The position numbers were made by a program, and so were the translations under genes. This document shows positions 17,085 through 25,462 of a DNA stretch of 64,000 bases, piece by piece (position 1 is the stretch's first letter; each line of letters starts with the position of its first letter). Source of the DNA: Heterotrichella gracilis (lineage: Eukaryota; Sar; Xanthophyceae; Tribonematales; Xanthonemataceae); the NCBI GenBank assembly GCA_032358255.1, contig JAULBX010011099.1:806001-870000 (forward strand), given 5' to 3'. The notes below the pieces were generated by a model that saw only the letters and a program-made list of their open reading frames with translations, was not told the DNA's origin and searched no databases.

Positions 17085-18359
17085 ATGATCGCAGAAAAAT
17101 CACATACCGCTCAAAACATCATCGAAAAGATTTCGGCAAGCGCCGCAAAGGTTGGATTCATGAATGATTCCACCTTAACCAAAGCTTTGATGTATTTAGA
17201 GAATACCGGCATACCAAACAGCAAGACCGAAGATTACAAATATTGTAATATGGATGCCATTTTTAAAAAGGAATTTAAAAATGTGGAACAAAAATTTGTT
17301 GGTGTTTCAGATATTAACGCATACAAATTAGAAGATACCATCACTTTAGTCGTTGTGAATGGTACTTTTTCTGAATCTTTAAGTGATAAAACCATTTTAA
17401 AAGGCCTGCACCTGAATAAACTGTCAAACTTAGATGCTCAAGGTAAAAAATTAATTGGTTCGCTGGCGGATGTAGACTCTGATGCGTTTATCGCGATGAA
17501 CACCGCTTTTTGTTCAGATGGTTTTCATTTGAAGATCGCGAAGAACGAAGTCTTGCAAATTCCTATTCATATCTTGTACATCTCTTCATCAGAGTCAGAA
17601 GCCATGGTGAATACACGCAATCTCATTGAGTTAGAAGAAAATTCAGAAGCATCCATTATTGAACAACAGGTGATTATTGGAACAGGAAAAGTGTTTACAA
17701 ATTATTTGAGTGAAAAATGTGTGGCGCAAAATGCCAAACTAAAGTCTTATTTATTTCAAAACGAAGGATCGCAAGGTTATTCAGTCAATACCAATGCAGT
17801 GAAATTGGAAGGCAATGGACATTACGATAATACAACGATCACTTTAAGTGGACAATTAGTAAGAAATAATCACAACGTTATTATTGGCGGACAACATGCT
17901 GAAGCTCATCTCAACGGATTGTTTTCTTCTAAAGGAACTCAGTTGGTCGACAACCACACTTTAATGGATCATCAGGTGCCTCATTGTGAAAGCAGAGAAC
18001 TTTATAAAGGTGTGATTAATGATAAAAGCACCGGTGTGTTTAATGGGAAGATCTTTGTGAGAAAAGATGCGCAAAAAACCAATGCCTATCAAAGCAGTAA
18101 AAATATTTTGTTGAGTGATGATGCCACCATCAATACCAAACCACAATTAGAGATATATGCCGATGATGTAAAATGTTCGCATGGAACCTCTACCGGTAAA
18201 ATAGATGAAAGTGCGATGTTTTACTTAAATGCACGTGGCATTGGAAAAGACAGCGCCCGTAAATTGTTACTGAGTTCTTTTGCTCAGGAAGTGATCAATA
18301 AAATTGAAGTAGACAGCTTAAGAGAAAAAATAACAAGCTTATTTGAAAACGAAATTTAA
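17085..18359 (+). CDS. sufD: Fe-S cluster assembly protein SufD
   Basis: SufD is the SufB paralogue that pairs with SufB and SufC and is needed for iron acquisition by the scaffold. It has 424 residues, normal for SufD. The C-terminal beta-helix core is recognisable (DNHTLMDHQVPHCESRELYKG, GVFNGKIFVRKDAQKTNAYQ). The family end DDVKCSHGTSTGKI carries the histidine implicated in assembly. The N-terminal segment PNSKTEDYKYCNM is also typical. sufS begins directly after the TAA, so the two are translationally linked. Confidence 0.96.
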   Translation: MIAEKSHTAQNIIEKISASAAKVGFMNDSTLTKALMYLENTGIPNSKTEDYKYCNMDAIFKKEFKNVEQKFVGVSDINAYKLEDTITLVVVNGTFSESLSDKTILKGLHLNKLSNLDAQGKKLIGSLADVDSDAFIAMNTAFCSDGFHLKIAKNEVLQIPIHILYISSSESEAMVNTRNLIELEENSEASIIEQQVIIGTGKVFTNYLSEKCVAQNAKLKSYLFQNEGSQGYSVNTNAVKLEGNGHYDNTTITLSGQLVRNNHNVIIGGQHAEAHLNGLFSSKGTQLVDNHTLMDHQVPHCESRELYKGVINDKSTGVFNGKIFVRKDAQKTNAYQSSKNILLSDDATINTKPQLEIYADDVKCSHGTSTGKIDESAMFYLNARGIGKDSARKLLLSSFAQEVINKIEVDSLREKITSLFENEI

Positions 18360-19577
18360 GTGATAGATCCGAAAAAAATACGTGAGCAATTTCCCATACT
18401 TCAACAAAAAGTAAATGGCAATGATTTGATCTATTTTGACAATGGAGCCACCACACAAAAACCATTAAAGGTAATTGATCGCATTTCGGATTTTTATAGA
18501 ACAAGCAATTCAAACATCCACCGTGGGGTGCATACATTAAGCAGAAAGGCCACCGATCAGTTTGAAGAAGCCCGCCGTATCATTGCCAAGCATTTTAATG
18601 TGGCCAATGAACAACAACTTATTTTTACCGCTGGAACTACAGACGGCATTAACATGGTGGCTGAAGGTTTGGCAAAACAGTATTTACAAAAAGGGGATGA
18701 AATTATTTTATCCACTTACGAACACCATTCAAATATTCTGCCTTGGCAATTATGGGCACAGGCGAATGGCGGGACATTAAAAGTAATTCCACTAAAGGCA
18801 GATCAGAGTTTAGATTACGGTGCGATAGAGAAATTGGTTTCGGCTAAAACAAAACTGATTGCCATTACACAGGTTTCGAATACACTCGGACTTATCACCG
18901 ATCTTGAAAAAATTAAATCCATTGCTTTAAAAAATGCCATTCCACTATTAGTAGATGGGGCTCAGGCCGTTCCGCATATGGCAGTGGATCTTCAAAAATT
19001 AAATGTCGATTTTTATGTTTGCGGAGCACACAAAATGTATGGTCCAACCGGTACCGGCATTTTATATTTGTCAGATCGTTGGCTAAACGAATTGCCACTG
19101 GCGCGTTCGGGAGGCGGCACCATTAAAACGGTGACTTTCGAAAAAACAGAATATGTGGAAGGTGCTTTACGTTTTGAGCCCGGTACTCCTAACATTGCCG
19201 ATGTAATTGGATTTGCCGAAGCAGTCAATTTTGTGGATGAAATAGGAATGCAAACTATTTTTGAGCATGAACACGAACTGGTTCAATACGCGCAAAAGTT
19301 ATTGAAACAAATGCCGCAAGTGATTCTTTATGGGGAAAACAATCATAAAGCCGGAGTGATCTCTTTTAATATAAAAGGTCAACATCCCTTTGATGTGGGT
19401 ACCTTATTAGATAAGTATGGCATTGCGGTAAGAACCGGACATCATTGCACGCAGCCTTTGATGCAGGTGTTGGGAGTGCCTGGAACCATTCGTATATCAT
19501 TTGCTATTTATAATACGAAAGAAGAGATTGATTTTTTTAGCGAGAAATTAAAGAAAGTCATAACGATGTTACAATAA
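18360..19577 (+). CDS. sufS: Cysteine desulfurase SufS
   Basis: SufS is a PLP-dependent group II cysteine desulfurase that takes sulfur from cysteine and hands it to SufE. The 405 residues include YFDNGATTQKP near the N-terminus, HRGVHTLS, VDGAQAVPHMAVD, the PLP lysine in CGAHKMYGPTGTG and the persulfide-forming cysteine in RTGHHCTQPLM near residue 364. The start is a GTG placed immediately after the sufD TAA; no ATG lies near the expected N-terminus, so GTG is the only sensible start. It may also act as a selenocysteine lyase, as family members do. Confidence 0.96.
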   Translation: MIDPKKIREQFPILQQKVNGNDLIYFDNGATTQKPLKVIDRISDFYRTSNSNIHRGVHTLSRKATDQFEEARRIIAKHFNVANEQQLIFTAGTTDGINMVAEGLAKQYLQKGDEIILSTYEHHSNILPWQLWAQANGGTLKVIPLKADQSLDYGAIEKLVSAKTKLIAITQVSNTLGLITDLEKIKSIALKNAIPLLVDGAQAVPHMAVDLQKLNVDFYVCGAHKMYGPTGTGILYLSDRWLNELPLARSGGGTIKTVTFEKTEYVEGALRFEPGTPNIADVIGFAEAVNFVDEIGMQTIFEHEHELVQYAQKLLKQMPQVILYGENNHKAGVISFNIKGQHPFDVGTLLDKYGIAVRTGHHCTQPLMQVLGVPGTIRISFAIYNTKEEIDFFSEKLKKVITMLQ

Positions 19578-19626
19578 GTACCCTGAGCGCGATGCACTAA
19601 GCGAAGTCGAAGTGGAGTCAAGGGTA
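19578..19626. repeat. Inverted repeat GTACCCTGA...TCAAGGGTAC after sufS
   Basis: The outer ends GTACCCTGA and TCAAGGGTAC (19578-19626 region) are nearly perfect inverted copies around GCACTAAGCGAAGTCGAAG. The CCCTGAG...AGTCGAAG type is, to my knowledge, a common intergenic repeat in Bacteroidota. It begins at the sufS stop. Confidence 0.7.
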
Positions 19627-19693
19627 CAATAATAGAATGTAAAATATAATTGGAGTAAGATAAATAAGGTAATGTTGTAGAAAGCGCGTGAGG

Positions 19694-19783
19694 GATGTAG
19701 CGGCCTGTTTGAGCTCTTTTTGGCCCGATTTTTCATCGGCCAAAAAAGCGAGTAGCGACAGCCCGACCCGAAGGGACACGCCC
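19694..19783 (+). repeat. Structured intergenic element with TAGCGG...GCCCGACCCGAAGGGACACGCCC
   Basis: The element starts GATGTAGCGGCC and contains a strong hairpin (CTTTTTGGCC at 19716-19725 against GGCCAAAAAAG at 19738-19748). It ends with GCCCGACCCGAAGGGACACG and CCC. Sequences of this shape are, to my knowledge, repeated in many Flavobacteriia genomes, with no known function. It lies 27 bases before the sufE ATG and could be transcribed with the suf genes. Confidence 0.65.
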
Positions 19784-19810
19784 AAAATAAAAGAGTGAAG
19801 GAATAGTAAA

Positions 19811-20230
19811 ATGACCATACAAGAAATAGAAAACGAGATAATAGAAGAATTTGAATTTTTCGGTGATGATTGGGAATCGAAATACGAACACCTGATCGAC
19901 CTTGGAAAATCCTTGCCATTAATTGACCCGGCATTAAAGACGGAAGACCGCATTATTAAAGGCTGTCAGAGTCAGGTATGGTTAAACGCTGAACAAAAGG
20001 ATGATAAAATTGTTTTTACGGCAGACAGCGATGCCATTATTACCAAAGGGATGGTGGCTTTGATGATTCGGGTTTTATCCAATCAAAAAGCCGAAGATAT
20101 TTTAAAAGCGGATATGGCTTTTGTTGACAAAATAGGATTAAAAGAACACTTAAGTCCAACCCGTGCAAACGGTCTGGTAAGTATGATCAATCAAATGAAA
20201 AAAGAGGCTTTAAAAAGAATTCAATCATGA
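19811..20230 (+). CDS. sufE: Sulfur acceptor protein SufE
   Basis: SufE accepts the persulfide from SufS, stimulates it, and passes sulfur to SufB. The 139-residue protein has the expected length and the acceptor cysteine in RIIKGCQSQVWL near residue 54. The C-terminal part (LSPTRANGLVSMINQMKKEA) is characteristic. Its last four bases (ATGA) overlap the start of the next gene, so the two are translationally coupled. Confidence 0.95.
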   Translation: MTIQEIENEIIEEFEFFGDDWESKYEHLIDLGKSLPLIDPALKTEDRIIKGCQSQVWLNAEQKDDKIVFTADSDAIITKGMVALMIRVLSNQKAEDILKADMAFVDKIGLKEHLSPTRANGLVSMINQMKKEALKRIQS

Positions 20231-20556
20231 GTGCAATAATTATAACAAAAAACACCGAGTTAATGCAACGGATCATTGACGAGATCAAAACCTGTTTTGA
20301 CCCAGAAATTCCTGTCGATATCTGGGAACTGGGTTTGATCTATGAATTAACGCTCGACGATGAAGATAATTTGTCGGTGGTAATGACCTTAACTTCACCC
20401 AATTGTCCGGTAGCCGAAAGTTTACCGGCAGAAGTAGAAAACAAATTAAAATTGGTGCAAGGCGTTAAATCTGCCAGTTTAAAATTGACCTTTGAACCTG
20501 CCTGGGAAAAGGACATGATGAGTGAGGTAGCCCAGTTGGAGCTGGGATTTATGTGA
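20227..20556 (+). CDS. sufT: MIP18/DUF59 family protein, SufT-like
   Basis: A 109-residue protein of the DUF59 family, whose members (SufT, PaaD-type, eukaryotic MIP18/CIA2) help mature Fe-S proteins. The signature is visible: CFDPEIPVDIWELGLIYEL near residues 20-38 and TLTSPNCPVAESLP near 58-71, with the conserved cysteine between S-P-N and P. It closes the suf operon, overlapping sufE by 4 bases, which is the usual place in Bacteroidota. The symbol follows this context; biochemical roles vary among DUF59 proteins. Confidence 0.88.
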   Translation: MSAIIITKNTELMQRIIDEIKTCFDPEIPVDIWELGLIYELTLDDEDNLSVVMTLTSPNCPVAESLPAEVENKLKLVQGVKSASLKLTFEPAWEKDMMSEVAQLELGFM

Positions 20557-20599
20557 TTTATGTCATTATAAGAACCATTTAGGCTCCTGAATTATTTCG

Positions 20600-20607
20600 T
20601 ATATTTG
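20600..20607 (+). promoter_or_regulatory. Putative -7 promoter box of clpX
   Basis: TATATTTG matches TAnnTTTG exactly and ends 14 bases before the clpX ATG. It implies that clpX has its own transcript with a leader of under 10 bases and is not simply the end of the suf operon. Confidence 0.55.
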
Positions 20608-20621
20608 TAGCACAAAATCAA

Positions 20622-21866
20622 ATGGCAAAAGACACTACAATACGCTGCTCTCTCTGCGGAAGAGATAAAAAAGAATCAAAAATTTTGATCGCCGGAATTA
20701 ATGGTCACGTATGCGATAGCTGCGTGACACAGGCCTATGGCATCATAAAAGAAGAAGTGGTTGGCGAGCAAAAACAACAAATGCAACACGCCATTAATCT
20801 GTTGAAACCACTGACGATAAAGGAAAAATTAGATGAGTATGTGATAGGGCAGGATGATGCTAAAAAAGTGCTGAGCGTGGCAGTATACAATCACTTTAAA
20901 CGCATTCAACACGTTGCCAAAAACAACAAAGAAGAAGTTGAAATAGATAAATCAAACTTAATATTAGTAGGTGAGACCGGCACCGGTAAAACCTTATTGG
21001 CGCGAACCATAGCTACCATGTTAAATGTGCCGTTTTGTATAGCAGATGCCACAGTTTTAACAGAGGCAGGTTATGTGGGTGAGGACGTGGAAAGTATTTT
21101 AACCAGGTTATTGCAAGCTGCTGATTACGATGTGGCGGCTGCAGAAAAAGGAATTGTATTTATTGATGAGGTAGATAAAATTGCCCGCAAGAGCGACAAT
21201 CCTTCTATTACCCGCGATGTGAGCGGTGAAGGAGTGCAACAGGCTTTATTAAAATTATTAGAAGGAACGGTTGTCAATGTTCCACCGCAAGGAGGAAGAA
21301 AACACCCGGATGCAAAAATGATCGCCGTGAATACAAAGAATATTTTATTTATTTGCGGTGGTGCTTTTGATGGAATTGAAAAGAAAATCGCCAAGCGTTT
21401 AAATACAAAAGCAGTGGGTTATTCAGCCAGCATGGATGAATTAGAAATTGACAAAGCCAACTTATTACAATACATCTCTCCACAAGATTTAAAAGCGTTT
21501 GGTTTGATTCCTGAATTAATTGGACGTTTACCGGTATTGACCTATTTGAAACCTTTAGACAGAAGCGCCCTTCGTCAGATCTTAACCGATCCAAAAAATG
21601 CCTTGATGAAACAATACAAACAATTGTTTAAAATGGAAGGCACTAAATTAGAAATTGAAGATGAGGTATTGGATCTGATCGTAGACAAAGCCATAGAATT
21701 TAAACTTGGCGCACGCGGTTTACGTGGTATTTGCGAGGCGATCATGACGGATATCATGTATACCTTGCCAAGCGAAGAAAAGCCGGTAAAACAATTTACC
21801 ATCACTTTAGATTACGCGCTGGATAAATTAAAGAATGCCAGATTAAATCAGTTAAAGGTTGCTTAA
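20622..21866 (+). CDS. clpX: ATP-dependent protease ATP-binding subunit ClpX
   Basis: ClpX is the AAA+ unfoldase that feeds proteins into the ClpP peptidase. The 414 residues begin with the C4 zinc-binding domain (C9, C12, C31, C34). Walker A GETGTGKT lies near 117-124, the pore loop is GYVGEDVE, Walker B is [10 protein letters not shown], followed by [20 protein letters not shown] and sensor 2 in GARGLRGI. All are canonical for ClpX. clpP is not adjacent. A strong terminator lies downstream, so the gene is probably monocistronic. Confidence 0.97.
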   Translation: MAKDTTIRCSLCGRDKKESKILIAGINGHVCDSCVTQAYGIIKEEVVGEQKQQMQHAINLLKPLTIKEKLDEYVIGQDDAKKVLSVAVYNHFKRIQHVAKNNKEEVEIDKSNLILVGETGTGKTLLARTIATMLNVPFCIADATVLTEAGYVGEDVESILTRLLQAADYDVAAAEKGIVFIDEVDKIARKSDNPSITRDVSGEGVQQALLKLLEGTVVNVPPQGGRKHPDAKMIAVNTKNILFICGGAFDGIEKKIAKRLNTKAVGYSASMDELEIDKANLLQYISPQDLKAFGLIPELIGRLPVLTYLKPLDRSALRQILTDPKNALMKQYKQLFKMEGTKLEIEDEVLDLIVDKAIEFKLGARGLRGICEAIMTDIMYTLPSEEKPVKQFTITLDYALDKLKNARLNQLKVA

Positions 21867-21873
21867 GCAGATC

Positions 21874-21924
21874 AACTTTGGAAAAGTTAAACCCTTATTA
21901 ATCGAGATAAACTTTTCCAAAGTT
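21874..21924. repeat. Perfect 15-bp inverted repeat AACTTTGGAAAAGTT
   Basis: Left arm 21874-21888 and right arm 21910-21924 are exact reverse complements with a 21-base loop. It lies between the clpX stop and its terminator. The CCTGACAGG motif seen at 6961 follows shortly after (about 21943). Confidence 0.85.
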
Positions 21925-21960
21925 TAACTTTGTTTGCAAAAAACCTGACAGGTCTTTCCC

Positions 21961-21994
21961 AAAGCCCTTCGCTAAACGAAGGGCTTTTTTATTT
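21961..21994 (+). terminator. Rho-independent terminator after clpX
   Basis: The stem AAAGCCCTTCG (21961-21971) pairs with CGAAGGGCTTT (21977-21987) around a 5-base loop and is followed by a T-rich run. The match is perfect over 11 base pairs. Confidence 0.9.
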
Positions 21995-22097
21995 CATAGC
22001 CCCATTTATAATTGCCTGTTTCGAAAAATACAATCTTTCAGAATTCAAACTAATCTGTACCTTTATCTAGCTTAAATTACATTCAAAATTTTAAAAC

Positions 22098-23345
22098 ATG
22101 AACTTCTCCAATTACCCCTTCACTGTTACCGAACGATTTATTCGTTATGCCAAAATAGATACACAATCTGATCCCGATTCGCCAACATGTCCAAGTACCG
22201 AAAAACAAAAAGACTTGTCGCGTGTATTGGTAGAAGAATTAAAAGCCATGGGCATTAAAGATGCCGAACTTGATGAACATGGTTATGTTTATGCGACCAT
22301 CGAAAGTAACACCTCTAAAAAAGTGCCGGTACTTTGTTTTTGTTCGCATGTGGATACTGCTCCCGATTGTAGCGGGACAAATGTCAATCCGGTAGTGCAT
22401 AAAAATTACGCCGGACAAGATATCGTTTTACCTGCCGATAAATCACAGGTCATAAAAGTTTCCGAACATCCCGAATTAAAAAATCAAATTGGCAATGACA
22501 TCATTACAACAGATGGCACAACCCTTTTAGGAGCCGATGACAAAGCAGGTGTTGCAGAGATCATGGATGCAGCCCATTTTTTAATGACACATCCCGAAAT
22601 TAAACATGGTAAGGTGAGAATATTATTTACTCCCGATGAAGAGATAGGCAGAGGAGCCGACAAAGCAAACATTAAAAAACTAGGAGCGGATTTTGGGTAT
22701 ACATTAGATGGTGGAACCGTTGGAACGCTTGAGAATGAAACCTTCTCAGCTGATGGCGTGACACTTAAGATCAAAGGATTCTCCACGCATCCGGGTTATG
22801 CCAAAGATAAAATGCAGCACGCCATAAAAATTGCGGCACAGATCATCAATAAATTACCGAAAGAAAAAACACCGGAAACCACCGAAAAAAAGCAACCCTT
22901 CATTCATCCGAATACCATTAGCGGCGGTTTAGAAGAAGTGGAAATAAAATTTCTTATTCGCGCCTTCGACACACCAACCTTATTGGCCTTAGAGGAGGAA
23001 TTGCGTCAGATTGTGATCGAAGTATTAACACCATACGATAAAAGTTCTTACGAATTTATTGTGACCCAGCAGTACAGAAACATGAAAGAGGTGTTAGACA
23101 AAGATCCAAACATTATCAATCATGCTTTAGAGGCAATTACCCGCTCCGGTTTAAAACCGGTGTTAGATAGTATTCGTGGTGGTACAGACGGGTCCCGTTT
23201 TTCTTTTATGGGATTGCCAACAGCAAACTTATTCGCCGGTGAACACGGCATTCATAGCAAACAAGAATGGGTAAGCTCTCAAGACATGCAAAAGGCTGTG
23301 GAGACCATTGTGAATCTGGTAACTATTTGGGAAGAGAAGAGTTAA
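22098..23345 (+). CDS. pepT: Peptidase T (tripeptide aminopeptidase)
   Basis: PepT is a cytoplasmic di-zinc M20 peptidase that removes the N-terminal residue of tripeptides. The 415 residues match the family length. Metal and catalytic motifs are present: CSHVDTAPD near residue 80, TTLLGADDKAGVAE near 137, FTPDEEIGRGAD near 172 with the catalytic glutamate, GFSTHPG, and the C-terminal RGGTDGSRFSFMGLPTANL and GEHGIHSKQEW. It is monocistronic, downstream of the clpX terminator. Confidence 0.95.
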   Translation: MNFSNYPFTVTERFIRYAKIDTQSDPDSPTCPSTEKQKDLSRVLVEELKAMGIKDAELDEHGYVYATIESNTSKKVPVLCFCSHVDTAPDCSGTNVNPVVHKNYAGQDIVLPADKSQVIKVSEHPELKNQIGNDIITTDGTTLLGADDKAGVAEIMDAAHFLMTHPEIKHGKVRILFTPDEEIGRGADKANIKKLGADFGYTLDGGTVGTLENETFSADGVTLKIKGFSTHPGYAKDKMQHAIKIAAQIINKLPKEKTPETTEKKQPFIHPNTISGGLEEVEIKFLIRAFDTPTLLALEEELRQIVIEVLTPYDKSSYEFIVTQQYRNMKEVLDKDPNIINHALEAITRSGLKPVLDSIRGGTDGSRFSFMGLPTANLFAGEHGIHSKQEWVSSQDMQKAVETIVNLVTIWEEKS

Positions 23346-23350
23346 TTTAA

Positions 23351-23500
23351 GCCCGTAAAACAATCATTTACCCTTTTCCTAACACCTCTCGTAAACAAGG
23401 CTTGACTTTTGATGAATTAGAAAAAGTGCCTAAAGTTCTTTTGGCAGATGCTTTAACAGGTGCTTATTGTAAAGTAGCTCCGAAGGCGATAGGTGATTAA
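23351..23500 (+). pseudogene. Open frame without start codon; possible remnant of an unidentified gene
   Basis: A 49-codon frame ends in TAA at 23498. It contains YPFPNTSRKQGLTFDELEKV and LLADALTGAYCKVAPKAIGD, which read like real protein sequence. There is no ATG, GTG or TTG at a sensible position, and a stop lies directly upstream. I do not recognise the family. It may be the C-terminal end of a decayed gene; a chance open frame cannot be excluded. Confidence 0.35.
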
Positions 23501-23566
23501 TATAAAAGAGACTGAAATTCGAATAAAATAGAATCCAAGAAAACTGCTCAATTCGCAACTTCTTGG

Positions 23567-23756
23567 TGTCCTCAGTGAAAATCTTTGTATCCTTAGTGTT
23601 TAAAGGACAGAGATGGTTGGATAATTTTTAACACGGAGTGCACAAAGGAAGAGACAGCACAAAGGTCACAAAGAGGGTCACCAAATTATTCGCAAGTAAA
23701 AAAAATCTTTAAAATTTAGCAACAAAAGCATCTGTGCAATCTGCGTCTCCTTTAAA
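23567..23756. repeat. Mixed intergenic repeats before pabB
   Basis: Three repeat types are lined up: GTCCTCAGTGAAAATCTTTG (about 23571-23590) followed by TATCCTTAGTG, then ACACGGAGTGCACAAAGGAA (about 23631-23650) and CACAAAGGTCACAAAGAGG, and finally GCATCTGTGCAATCTGCGTC (23728-23747). The last belongs to the GCAGATTTCACAGATT family. I see no gene in this part of the gap. Confidence 0.6.
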
Positions 23757-24824
23757 CTAATCAATCCTCGCATTCAACACTTTCAGCAAGGCCTTCGCCT
23801 TTAATAAACACTCTTCGTATTCCTTTTCAGGATCACTCAAATACGTAATGGCCCCACCAACCGATATACTCAAGCGTTTTGTTTGTTGATTGTAAAAAAC
23901 ACTTCTGATAATAACCGAAAAAGTGTAATCTCCGTTTTCATCTATCAGACCCATGGCACCCGAATAATTTTTGCGCTCGAAATCTTCAAACTCATCTATC
24001 AATGTCATGGCTCTGAGCTTGGGAGCACCTGTCATGCTGGCCATCGGAAAGGTAGCTTCAATGATCATGTCGAAACTCGTATCTTCTTTTATCTCACAAC
24101 TCACCGTACTCACCATTTGATGCACCGTTTCAAAGGTCTCAATGTTGTATAATTTATTTACATGAACCGTTCCCTTTGCAGCAAAACGCGACAGGTCATT
24201 ACGGGCAACATCTACTGCCATCACATTTTCCGTGCGTTCTTTTAAATTGTTTTGTAATTGTGATTTTAAAAATTCATCTTCGGTTGGATTGCCGCCTCTA
24301 CGCGTAGTGCCTTTAATGGGTTTGGTAGAAATCCGGTTCCCTTCTTTTTTTAGAAATAATTCAGGACTGGCACAAAGGATGAATTCGTCCCCACGCTTTA
24401 ACAAACAAGAGTAGGGGGCTTTTGCCAGTGTGTGCAACTTGGCAAAGATCTTCAATGGATCAATAAAAACGTCCTCCGCATAAAATTGTATACAATAATT
24501 AATTTCATAAATATTGCCTCTTTGTATGTGCTCTTTTAAGCGCCTGATCTTTTCTAAGTACTGGGTTTTGTTTGTTTGGGCTTTTAATTGAAGGGGTGTT
24601 GGATGAAAATCATTTAATTCCTTCTCAAGCAAGGAAGATCTTATTTTACTTTTTACAGCGTAAAATTTTTGCTCCGGTTTTTTTGTTTGTGGATTTTGAT
24701 ACGGTAATAAAACAAAGGAGTTTTTATCAAAGCCGGAACTCTCTATTAACTCATACACCGTTCCTGCCGATGATGTTGCGGAATCGGGTAAAAAGAAATA
24801 ATTTTGAAGGTCAGCAAAACTCAT
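23757..24824 (-). CDS. pabB: Aminodeoxychorismate synthase component I (chorismate-binding)
   Basis: A 355-residue enzyme of the anthranilate/ADC synthase component I family, which aminates chorismate for p-aminobenzoate and folate synthesis. The chorismate-binding core is clear: KPIKGTTRRGG, NVMAVDVARNDLSRFA, HQMVSTVSC, ATFPMASMTGAPKLRAM and YSGAMGLIDENGDY. The protein is short, without the long N-terminal domain of TrpE and with no trp genes nearby, which favours PabB. I set the start at 24824 (MSFADLQNYFF), because the longer frame would overlap the nadD coding sequence on the other strand. A glutamine amidotransferase partner is not in the window. Confidence 0.87.
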   Translation of the reverse strand: MSFADLQNYFFLPDSATSSAGTVYELIESSGFDKNSFVLLPYQNPQTKKPEQKFYAVKSKIRSSLLEKELNDFHPTPLQLKAQTNKTQYLEKIRRLKEHIQRGNIYEINYCIQFYAEDVFIDPLKIFAKLHTLAKAPYSCLLKRGDEFILCASPELFLKKEGNRISTKPIKGTTRRGGNPTEDEFLKSQLQNNLKERTENVMAVDVARNDLSRFAAKGTVHVNKLYNIETFETVHQMVSTVSCEIKEDTSFDMIIEATFPMASMTGAPKLRAMTLIDEFEDFERKNYSGAMGLIDENGDYTFSVIIRSVFYNQQTKRLSISVGGAITYLSDPEKEYEECLLKAKALLKVLNARID

Positions 24825-24872
24825 TGTTGTAAAATTAGATATTAATTCAGAAAATACCTGTAATTTCGAAAC

Positions 24873-25445
24873 ATGCATGTAGGTTTATTTTTTGGTTCAT
24901 TTAATCCGGTTCATATTGGACATATGGCACTTGCCAATTACATGTTATGTTATACCAATATGCAGCAATTATGGTTTGTGGTGAGTCCGCAAAACCCTTT
25001 AAAAAGTAAAAGCGGACTTTTAGACCAGAATCAGCGACTGGTTTTAGTGAATGCCGCTATTGATGATTATCCGAACATGCGAAGTTCAAACATTGAGTTT
25101 TCCTTATCTCAACCATCTTATACCATTAATACCCTGGTGCATTTGCAGGAGAAATATCCTGAACATACCTTCTCTTTAATTCTTGGACAGGATAATTTAC
25201 AAACCTTTCATAAATGGAAAAATTATGAGGAAATTTTAAAAGGATTTCATATTTATATCTATCCTCGTCCAAATTGTGTCAAAACAGAATTTGATGAACA
25301 TCCGCATATCCATTTCACCGAAGCGCCAATGATGGATGTCTCCTCTACTTTTATTCGTAACGCCATCAAGGCAAAAAAAGATGTGCGTTTTTTTCTTCCT
25401 CAAAAAGTGTGGGAAGAAATTGATCTGATGAATTTTTATAAGTAA
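24873..25445 (+). CDS. nadD: Nicotinate-nucleotide adenylyltransferase
   Basis: NadD adenylates nicotinate mononucleotide to deamido-NAD in NAD synthesis. The 190 residues carry the nucleotidyltransferase motif GSFNPVHIGHMALA near residues 8-21 and the C-terminal SSTFIRNAIKAKKDV with the SxxxxR/K signature. LWFVVSPQNPLKSK and LGQDNLQTFHKWKNY are typical of NadD. It starts 48 bases from the divergent pabB start, so the two probably share a compact promoter region. Confidence 0.95.
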   Translation: MHVGLFFGSFNPVHIGHMALANYMLCYTNMQQLWFVVSPQNPLKSKSGLLDQNQRLVLVNAAIDDYPNMRSSNIEFSLSQPSYTINTLVHLQEKYPEHTFSLILGQDNLQTFHKWKNYEEILKGFHIYIYPRPNCVKTEFDEHPHIHFTEAPMMDVSSTFIRNAIKAKKDVRFFLPQKVWEEIDLMNFYK

Positions 25446-25462
25446 GGTTTTATCGGAATTCT

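Noticed and set aside
24825-24878. Longer start for pabB
   Set aside because: It would run into the nadD coding sequence on the other strand; the ATG at 24824 fits the family.
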